NCBI GenBank assembly: GCA_013697015.1
Contig: JACCXL010000260.1
Coordinates: 1-11,496 of the forward strand
DNA from: Chthoniobacterales bacterium
GTDB taxonomy: Bacteria; Verrucomicrobiota; Verrucomicrobiia; Chthoniobacterales; UBA10450
Direction: 5' to 3'
DNA length: 11,496 nucleotides
Below, in pieces: positions 7,416 through 11,496 of the stretch (positions are counted from its first letter, which is position 1; the number at the start of each line of letters is the position of its first letter). Below the pieces are notes generated by a model. The model worked only from the letters and a program-made list of their open reading frames with translations. It searched no databases and was not told where the DNA came from. Position numbers and translations under genes: made by a program.

Positions 7416-8580
7416 ATGAGCGGAATACGATTACTGGTTGGCACACGGAAGGGCGCATTCGTCCTGACATCGGACGGCAAGCGCGAACGATGGGACGTGA
7501 GTGGACCGCATTTCGCGGGATGGGAAATCTACCACCTGAAAGGCTCGCCGGTTGATCAGAATCGGCTCTACGCGTCGCAGACGAGCGCGTGGTTCGGACA
7601 TTCAACGCTCCGATGACGGTGGCAAGACTTGGTCGCAGCCAGGCACACCTGCGGGAGAACCGACCACGACTCCTGATGGAATGCCCAAAGCCGAGAGCAA
7701 TAAGTTCGTTTACGACGGCGTTCCGGGCACGCATCAGTGGTACGACGGCACGCAGCACCCTTGGGAGTTCAAGCGAGTCTGGCATCTGGAACCGTCGCTG
7801 ACTGATCCCGATACCGTTTACGCTGGAGTGGAAGATGCCGCCTTATTCCGCAGTACGGACGGCGGCAAGTCCTGGCACGAGCTGTCAGGGCTGCGCGATC
7901 ACGAGACGGGACCAAAGTGGCAGCCGGGCGCCGGCGGAATGTGCCTGCACACAATCGTACTCGATCCGAGCAATCCGGAGCGGATCTTCATCGCCATCTC
8001 GGCCGCGGGCGCGTTTCGCACTGACGACGGCGGCAAGACATGGCGGCCGATTAACCGCGGCTTGCGCTCCGAGCACATTCCGGACCCGACCGCCGAAGTG
8101 GGTCACTGCGTGCACCGGATCGCCATGCACCCGAAGCGCCCGAACACCCTCTTCATGCAGAAGCACTGGGACGTCATGCGCAGCGACGACGCCGGCGACT
8201 CGTGGCACGAGGTCAGCGGCAACTTGCCGAGCGATTTTGGTTTCCCGATCGACATTCATGCGCACGAGCCTGACACGATTTATGTCGTCCCCATCAAGAG
8301 TGACTCCGAGCATTTCCCGCCAGATGGGAAGTTGCGCGTCTACCGCAGCCGGACGGGCGGTAATAAGTGGGAGGAGCTTACGAAAGGTCTGCCTCAGAGC
8401 GACTGCTACGTGAACGTGCTGCGCGATGCGATGGCGGTTGATTCGCTTGACCCGTGTGGCGTTTACTTCGGCACCACGGGTGGGCAGGTTTACGCATCGG
8501 CCGACGCCGGCGATAACTGGGCTCATATCGTGCGAGACCTTCCTGCTGTTCTGTCGGTCGAGGTGCAGACGCTGCCATGA
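7416..8580 (+). pseudogene. BNR/Asp-box beta-propeller protein (sialidase/sortilin-like), split by a frameshift
   Basis: The N-terminal frame from ATG 7416 reads MSGIRLLVGTRKGAFVLTSD and onward to TSAWFG, then hits TGA at 7614-7616. The rest continues in a second frame from about 7600 (IQRSDDGGKTW) to TGA at 8578-8580. Skipping C7599 joins them as SAWFG-IQRSDD, about 387 residues in all; a lost dinucleotide would also fit. Six Asp-box-like units are spread along it: RSDDGGKTW, RSTDGGKSW, RTDDGGKTW, RSDDAGDSW, RSRTGGNKW and ASADAGDNW, the third and fifth positions varying. This repeat marks propellers of the sialidase, Vps10/sortilin and plant photosystem-assembly type; I see no sialidase catalytic set, so an enzymatic role is not claimed. 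No signal peptide is present, so it is probably cytoplasmic. Its stop overlaps the MoaD-like start in ATGA, implying coupled translation. The intact second frame suggests a recent lesion or a sequencing error. Confidence 0.82.
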
Positions 8581-8873
8581 TACGAATCTTGCTTCCTCAC
8601 CATCTACGCCAGCTGGCGCGCGTGAATGGTGAAATCGAAATCCAGGTTGAGGCGCCGGTTACGCAAACGACGATCCTTGACGCGCTCGAGACGAACTTTC
8701 CGATGCTGCGCGGAACGATCCGCGATCAGGTCACGCAAGAGCGCCGGGCGCTCGTGCGGTTCTTCGCTTGTGGAGAGGACATATCCCATCAGCCGCCCAA
8801 AACGTCATTGCCCGACGCGATCGCGACGGGTGCGGAACCCTTCTTTATCATGGGGGCAATCGCGGGAGGCTGA
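8577..8873 (+). CDS. MoaD/ThiS-family ubiquitin-fold protein ending in Gly-Gly
   Basis: A 98-residue protein with the pattern of sulfur-carrier proteins: an N-terminal beta strand (IRILLPHHL), TILDALETNFPMLRGTI as the central helix region, ALVRFFACGEDIS, and the C terminus PFFIMGAIAGG. MoaD, ThiS and CysO are activated as a thiocarboxylate on exactly such a terminal Gly-Gly, so the residues needed are present. The family feeds sulfur to molybdopterin, thiamine, cysteine or other products. No molybdenum-cofactor, thiamine or E1-like activating gene is in this window, so the pathway is open. The start ATG overlaps the stop of the propeller gene by four bases, and I recall similar propeller plus MoaD-like pairs in other soil bacteria, which suggests a shared function that is not known to me. 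Confidence 0.82.
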   Translation: MIRILLPHHLRQLARVNGEIEIQVEAPVTQTTILDALETNFPMLRGTIRDQVTQERRALVRFFACGEDISHQPPKTSLPDAIATGAEPFFIMGAIAGG

Positions 8874-8878
8874 GGCTC

Positions 8879-8913
8879 GATGTCTCATGTTCGGGGTTTG
8901 ATGTTTGATTGAC
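8879..8913. repeat. Degenerate tandem heptamer repeat
   Basis: Five units in exact 7-base phase: GATGTCT, CATGTTC, GGGGTTT, GATGTTT, GATTGAC, with consensus near GATGTTT (GAACATC-like on the other strand). It lies directly after the MoaD-like gene. It does not code for anything recognisable. From memory, runs of such heptamers occur in Verrucomicrobiota intergenic DNA; I cannot check this here. Confidence 0.45.
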
Positions 8914-8942
8914 GGACTCGGGCTCGTAACGACCAATCGATC

Positions 8943-9028
8943 TATCCACAGATTTCACAGATTGACGCAGATTAAATGCATGGGAGGGCGGAGGAAGAAT
9001 TTGTGTAAATCTGTGTAATCTGTGGATA
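8943..9028. repeat. Long imperfect inverted repeat (CACAGATT-type hairpin element)
   Basis: Left arm 8943-8973 and right arm 8998-9028 are 31 bases each and match as reverse complements at 27 of 31 positions, around a 24-base spacer. Each arm is itself built of a repeated CACAGATT-like unit at roughly 9-10 base steps. Transcripts could fold into a very long hairpin. Its AT-rich makeup differs from the surrounding genes. I recall very similar interspersed hairpins in many environmental bacteria. The right arm reaches into the 5' end of the RidA reading frame. Confidence 0.85.
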
Positions 9029-9048
9029 CAAACTCCGTTCGATTTAAA

Positions 9049-9483
9049 TTGAGCAATTCCTTCGAAAGTTCCCGCGCGCCTGAACCGGTTGGCGCGTTTC
9101 CGCACGCAAAGCGCGTCGGCGATCTTCTCTTTCTCTCCGGCATAGGACCGCGCGTCCGCGGCAACAAAGAAATCCCAGGCGTGACGCTCGATGCGGACGG
9201 CAAGATCCTTGGCTACGACATCGAAACGCAATGCCGTACCGTCTTCGAAAATGTTCGAGTGGTCCTGGAAGACGCCGGTGCGACCTGGAACGACATCGTC
9301 GATGTGACGGTCTTCCTCACCGACATGAAGAAGGATTTTCCGATCTACAATCGACTCTACGCGGAACATTTTGCCGGTGCCGGAAAACCGAATCCGACGC
9401 GCACAACGGTTGAGGTCACGGCATTGCCGACGCCGATCGCGATCGAGCTCAAAGTGATCGCGAATACAGGTAGAGGCGATTGA
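9049..9483 (+). CDS. RidA/YjgF family deaminase, probably 2-aminomuconate deaminase
   Basis: From TTG at 9049 the protein is 144 residues and starts MSNSFESSRAPEPVGAFPHAKR, which fits the usual short N terminus of this subgroup. The frame extends up to a GTG at 9022, but that codon lies inside the right arm of the inverted repeat, so I prefer TTG; no clear ribosome-binding site supports either. Family marks are LLFLSGIGPR, TVFENVRVVLEDAGATWNDIVDVTVFLTDM, Arg118 in PTRTTVEV and Glu133 in AIELKV, equivalent to the Arg and Glu of the RidA ligand pocket. The match to the GAxPHAxRxGD..F.SG variant is closer to bacterial 2-aminomuconate deaminases than to housekeeping RidA. That enzyme turns 2-aminomuconate, the product of the dehydrogenase at 5707-7164, into 4-oxalocrotonate plus ammonia. 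A general enamine/imine deaminase is the alternative. Confidence 0.78.
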   Translation: MSNSFESSRAPEPVGAFPHAKRVGDLLFLSGIGPRVRGNKEIPGVTLDADGKILGYDIETQCRTVFENVRVVLEDAGATWNDIVDVTVFLTDMKKDFPIYNRLYAEHFAGAGKPNPTRTTVEVTALPTPIAIELKVIANTGRGD

Positions 9484-9522
9484 CTCCGAATGCTTTCGCG
9501 AGTTGACCTCAATCGCCTCAGA

Positions 9523-9613
9523 GGTGGATCGAGCAGTCCCTTGCTCGATGTTAAAAGTCATGGCGGCGAATCCGAGTGGGATTAGCATCGTCCGACGGAG
9601 CGGCCGATCCACC
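9523..9613 (+). repeat. REP-like 91-base structured repeat, copy 1
   Basis: Bounded by perfect 9-base inverted ends, GGTGGATCG and CGATCCACC (10 bases if the flanking A and T are counted). A left hairpin ATCGAGCA/TGCTCGAT with loop GTCCCT follows the left end. The first 32 bases equal copy 3, and the last 28 differ from it at one position. The middle is unrelated to copies 2 and 3 but still forms a hairpin, AATCC-GAGTG-GGATT (9569-9583). It lies between the RidA and VOC genes and lacks the GTAG before its left end. Confidence 0.88.
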
Positions 9614-9688
9614 TTTCCCATTCTGAATTGGACGTTGGGCGTTTGCCGCTGAGCCTTAATCTCTCGCACCGATTACAGTTACCAGCAC

Positions 9689-10168
9689 ATGAGCACGACT
9701 ACGCGATTTCACATCATTGCGGCGGATCACACCGGTTTCACGGTCGCGAACATCGACCGGTCTCTGGCCTTCTGGCAGGGTGTCCTTGGCTTCGAGCTTT
9801 CTCATCGGGCGCACCACAGCGGCGATCTCGCCAGTGAAGTGACTGGAGTGCCCGGGGCGGAGATCTCGATCGCCGTCCTCAAGGCGCCCGGGCACCGGAT
9901 TGAGTTGCTCGAGTACCATGCCCCATCGGATCGGAAGCGCGCCGATCTCCGACCTTGCGATGTCGGATCGGTGCACGTTGCGCTTGCGGTGGATAATCTT
10001 GACGCTGTTCTGAGCACGATTGCAGCGTCCGGTTGGAGCGCGGTTGGCAAGCCTCAAGCCCTGAAAGCGGGTCCGAACGCCGGGAAGCGCGTTATCTACG
10101 TTCGCGACCCCGACGGGACAACCATTGAGTTCATGCAGCCGCCTCTGGCAAAGGTTGAATTTCAATAA
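9689..10168 (+). CDS. VOC-fold (glyoxalase/dioxygenase superfamily) protein
   Basis: A 159-residue protein with two beta-alpha-beta-beta-beta modules. Likely metal ligands are one per half-module: His14 (DHTGFTV), Glu72 (HRIELLEY; Glu75 is an alternative), His96 (GSVHVALAV) and Glu147 (DPDGTTIEFMQ). The DRSLAFWQGVLGFEL and IYVRDPDGTTIEFMQPP segments are typical of glyoxalase I, methylmalonyl-CoA epimerase and related lyases. Chemistry and substrate cannot be told from sequence; it is not the cupin 3-hydroxyanthranilate dioxygenase of the kynurenine route. It is flanked by two copies of the REP-like repeat. The last eight or so codons (PLAKVEFQ) and stop resemble DNA of the RAYT 3' region, so the natural C terminus may have been replaced by element sequence. 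Confidence 0.85.
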   Translation: MSTTTRFHIIAADHTGFTVANIDRSLAFWQGVLGFELSHRAHHSGDLASEVTGVPGAEISIAVLKAPGHRIELLEYHAPSDRKRADLRPCDVGSVHVALAVDNLDAVLSTIAASGWSAVGKPQALKAGPNAGKRVIYVRDPDGTTIEFMQPPLAKVEFQ

Positions 10169-10236
10169 CAATATCCCGTGGTGCTGGCCTGGGCGCATAA
10201 GCTGAAGCGTGGCCGTGGCCGGGTTGCACTCTGCGT
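10169..10236 (+). pseudogene. Relic of a RAYT transposase 3' end
   Basis: From CAATATCCCGTG at 10169 this non-coding stretch aligns with the 3' end of the intact RAYT gene (from CAAAATCCCGTC, in the RQNPV codons): about 38 of 51 positions match with one single-base gap. Shared blocks include GCTGAAG, TGGCCGTGG and CTGCGTAG. Read in the RAYT frame the tail gives AEAWPW against AEDWPW in the intact protein. Weaker similarity (GCAAAG, then TGAATT and CA) continues back into the end of the VOC gene. It leads straight into REP copy 2 exactly as the intact gene leads into copy 3. Confidence 0.6.
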
Positions 10237-10238
10237 AG

Positions 10239-10329
10239 GGTGGATCGGGCAGTCCCTTGCTCGATGCTGAGAAGTTAATGCGTCTTCGGCGCCACTTGTA
10301 ACATCGCCCGACGGAGCGGCCGATCCACC
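10239..10329 (+). repeat. REP-like 91-base structured repeat, copy 2
   Basis: Same ends and length as copies 1 and 3, with GTAG at 10235-10238 directly before it. It differs from copy 3 at five positions, all transitions. Two of these fall in hairpin stems and turn a Watson-Crick pair into a G-T wobble (left stem ATCGGGCA/TGCTCGAT; central stem GCGTC-TTC-GGCGC at 10280-10292), so pairing is kept. A further fragment of the right end, GATCCACCTT, is at 10339-10348. Confidence 0.9.
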
Positions 10330-10380
10330 ATCGTTCAGATCCACCTTGAAGCATGCAAACGCCCGATTCACAATGGTGCG

Positions 10381-10842
10381 ATGCTTTATCGCGGGTTCCC
10401 TTCCAAGCTGCATCACGAAGTCCCGCCCTGGGTCGAGACCGGAGCGCTGTTCCACATCCGGATCGCGATTGACCGTGAAAAAGAGCACAGTCCATTAATG
10501 GCCGCTTCGCTCGGGCAAGCGTTGCTGGAGTCGGCTCGATTCTACGAGGCCAAATTGCGCTGGCACATCACGCTCTTTCTGCTGATGTCAGATCATTTGC
10601 ATGCGCTTCTTTCGTTCGCGCGCGACGAGTCGATGAGCAGCGTCGTGGGCGATTGGAAACATTTTCAAACACGCAAGCACGGCATCATTTGGCAAACAGG
10701 AGATTTCGATCATCGCCTGCGCGATGATGAACGCGGCGAACAGCTCTCAGCAAAGATGAATTACATTCGGCAAAATCCCGTCTGCGCTGGTTTATGCGCG
10801 AGAGCTGAAGACTGGCCGTGGATAATCGAACGTTCTGCGTAG
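10381..10842 (+). CDS. REP-associated tyrosine transposase (RAYT, IS200-like Y1 family)
   Basis: A 153-residue single-domain Y1 HUH nuclease. His72 and His74 in LMSDHLHALLSF form the metal-binding HUH pair, and Tyr128 in KMNYIRQNPVCAGL is the expected catalytic tyrosine that links to DNA. The conserved WKHFQTRKHGIIWQTGDFDHRLRDDE segment and terminal AEDWPW are typical of RAYTs. The N terminus (RGFPSKLHHEVPPWVETGALFHIRIAI) marks a subgroup I recall from Verrucomicrobiota-like genomes. All key residues are present, so it may be active. The start ATG at 10381 keeps the whole domain; no strong ribosome-binding site is visible. The stop TAG (10840-10842) is part of the GTAG that precedes REP copy 3, leaving no spacer between gene and repeat. 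Confidence 0.92.
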   Translation: MLYRGFPSKLHHEVPPWVETGALFHIRIAIDREKEHSPLMAASLGQALLESARFYEAKLRWHITLFLLMSDHLHALLSFARDESMSSVVGDWKHFQTRKHGIIWQTGDFDHRLRDDERGEQLSAKMNYIRQNPVCAGLCARAEDWPWIIERSA

Positions 10843-10933
10843 GGTGGATCGAGCAGTCCCTTGCTCGATGTTAAGAAATTAATGCGCCTTCGGCGCCACT
10901 TGTAACATCGCCCGACGGAGCGGCCGATCCACC
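10843..10933 (+). repeat. REP-like 91-base structured repeat, copy 3
   Basis: Begins directly after the RAYT stop codon. Ends are GGTGGATCG and CGATCCACC. Internal hairpins are ATCGAGCA/TGCTCGAT (loop GTCCCT), GCGCC-TTC-GGCGC (10884-10896) and a weaker right one formed by ATCGCC and GGCCGAT with one bulged base. It lies 42 bases upstream of the kynureninase start, so it falls in the leader or promoter region of that gene. Confidence 0.9.
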
Positions 10934-10975
10934 TTCGCGCGTTGACGCCCGCGCTCCCGCGTGGAGCGTTCCGCC

Positions 10976-11496
10976 ATGTCGATGACATTCTCCGCCGCCG
11001 AAGATTTTGCGCGTCAACTCGACGCCGAGGATTCGCTGCGGAGTTTCCGGGACCGCTTTCACCTTCCGCTCGGATCTGACGGCGAGCCCTTCATTTACTT
11101 TGTCGGCAACTCGTTAGGTTTGATGCCGAAAGCAGCGAGGAAAATCGTCGACCAGGAATTGGACGATTGGGCGAAGCTCGCGGTCGACGCGCATCTCGGC
11201 GCGGCGACGCCTTGGTATTCGTATCACGAGACGCTGCGTGAGCCGATGGCGCGGCTCGTTGGTGCGAAGCCGGACGAAGTCGTCTGCATGAACAGCCTCA
11301 CCGTGAATCTGCACCTGATGATGGCCACGTTCTATCGGCCGACGCAAGCGCGCTGCAAGATTATGATGGAAGAGCCGGCTTTCCCTTCGGACACCTACGC
11401 GATCAAATCGCAGATCGTTCATCACGGGTTCGACCCGAGCGAGGCGCTCGTGCTCGCGCGACCGCGCAAAGGCGAGTTCACCGTTCGACAGGATGA
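10976..11496 (+). CDS. kynU: Kynureninase, N-terminal part (3' end outside window)
   Basis: ATG at 10976 opens a frame with no stop to the window end, giving 173 residues. Family marks are FVGNSLGLMPK, DAHLGAATPWYSYHE, the CMNSLTVNLHLMMATFYRP block (phosphate-side PLP contacts in the family) and EEPAFPSDTYAIKSQ, whose Phe and Asp correspond to residues that stack on and bind the PLP ring. The PLP-binding lysine is beyond the window. The enzyme is a cytoplasmic PLP hydrolase that cleaves kynurenine or 3-hydroxykynurenine to alanine plus anthranilate or 3-hydroxyanthranilate. GGAG at 10963-10966 is a suitably placed ribosome-binding site. A second ATG at 10982 is possible. Together with the dehydrogenase and RidA genes upstream it points to a tryptophan catabolic locus, whose hydroxylase, dioxygenase and decarboxylase genes are not in this window. 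Confidence 0.93.
   Translation, partial: MSMTFSAAEDFARQLDAEDSLRSFRDRFHLPLGSDGEPFIYFVGNSLGLMPKAARKIVDQELDDWAKLAVDAHLGAATPWYSYHETLREPMARLVGAKPDEVVCMNSLTVNLHLMMATFYRPTQARCKIMMEEPAFPSDTYAIKSQIVHHGFDPSEALVLARPRKGEFTVRQD

Larger units (their letters stand above)
10239..10933 (+). mobile_element. REP-RAYT-REP unit
   Basis: Two direct copies of the 91-base repeat enclose a single tyrosine transposase gene in the same orientation, the classic arrangement of a RAYT with its REP sequences. In known systems the transposase binds and cleaves its own REP hairpins next to a GTAG tetranucleotide; GTAG precedes both enclosing copies here. The unit separates the VOC gene from kynureninase. Confidence 0.8.

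Noticed and set aside
8848..9669. A 273-codon minus-strand open frame
   Set aside because: It is antisense to the RidA gene and reads through the inverted repeat and REP copy 1; no family resemblance.
9656..10495. A 279-codon minus-strand open frame
   Set aside because: It runs antisense through the VOC gene, REP copy 2 and the RAYT start; part of it is simply translated repeat.
9523..10933. CRISPR-like array from the three similar repeats
   Set aside because: Copies are 91 bases, hundreds of bases apart, and separated by genes; the structure fits REP elements, not CRISPR.

Overview
The window reads as a stretch of a free-living bacterial chromosome of moderately high GC. A tricorn-type periplasmic protease, a REP-associated tyrosine transposase (RAYT) with its own repeat family, degenerate heptamer repeats and many stand-alone accessory genes suggest a soil Verrucomicrobiota (Chthoniobacterales-like) or an acidobacterium-like organism. 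That placement is an inference from gene style; there is no rRNA or marker gene here.

Left part (1-5511). The 3' end of an amidase-signature gene (+) is followed by three minus-strand genes: a small GNAT acetyltransferase with no ordinary start codon, an exported beta-carbonic anhydrase broken by an in-frame TAG and a frameshift, and a 1124-residue exported tricorn protease homologue (peptidase family S41) whose active-site residues are intact.

Middle (5512-9483), all plus strand. A 195-base divergent intergenic region separates the tricorn gene from a 2-aminomuconate-semialdehyde dehydrogenase (ALDH8A1-like). Then come a BNR/Asp-box beta-propeller gene with an early frameshift, a MoaD/ThiS-like ubiquitin-fold protein ending in Gly-Gly that overlaps it by four bases, and a RidA-family gene most like 2-aminomuconate deaminase. 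The 5' end of the RidA gene abuts a 31-base-arm inverted repeat.

Right part (9484-11496). A VOC (glyoxalase-fold) gene lies among three 91-base copies of one structured repeat. A RAYT transposase sits exactly between copies 2 and 3, its stop codon forming the GTAG tetranucleotide before copy 3. A decayed 3' end of a second RAYT precedes copy 2. The window ends in the first 173 codons of kynureninase.

The dehydrogenase, the RidA protein and kynureninase are three steps of aerobic tryptophan breakdown through kynurenine, 3-hydroxyanthranilate and 2-aminomuconate, so 5707-11496 looks like part of a kynurenine catabolic locus invaded by REP/RAYT elements. The most unusual items are the RAYT/REP locus with its relic, the propeller plus ubiquitin-fold gene pair, and the three genes with lesions or missing starts, which may be real decay or assembly error.
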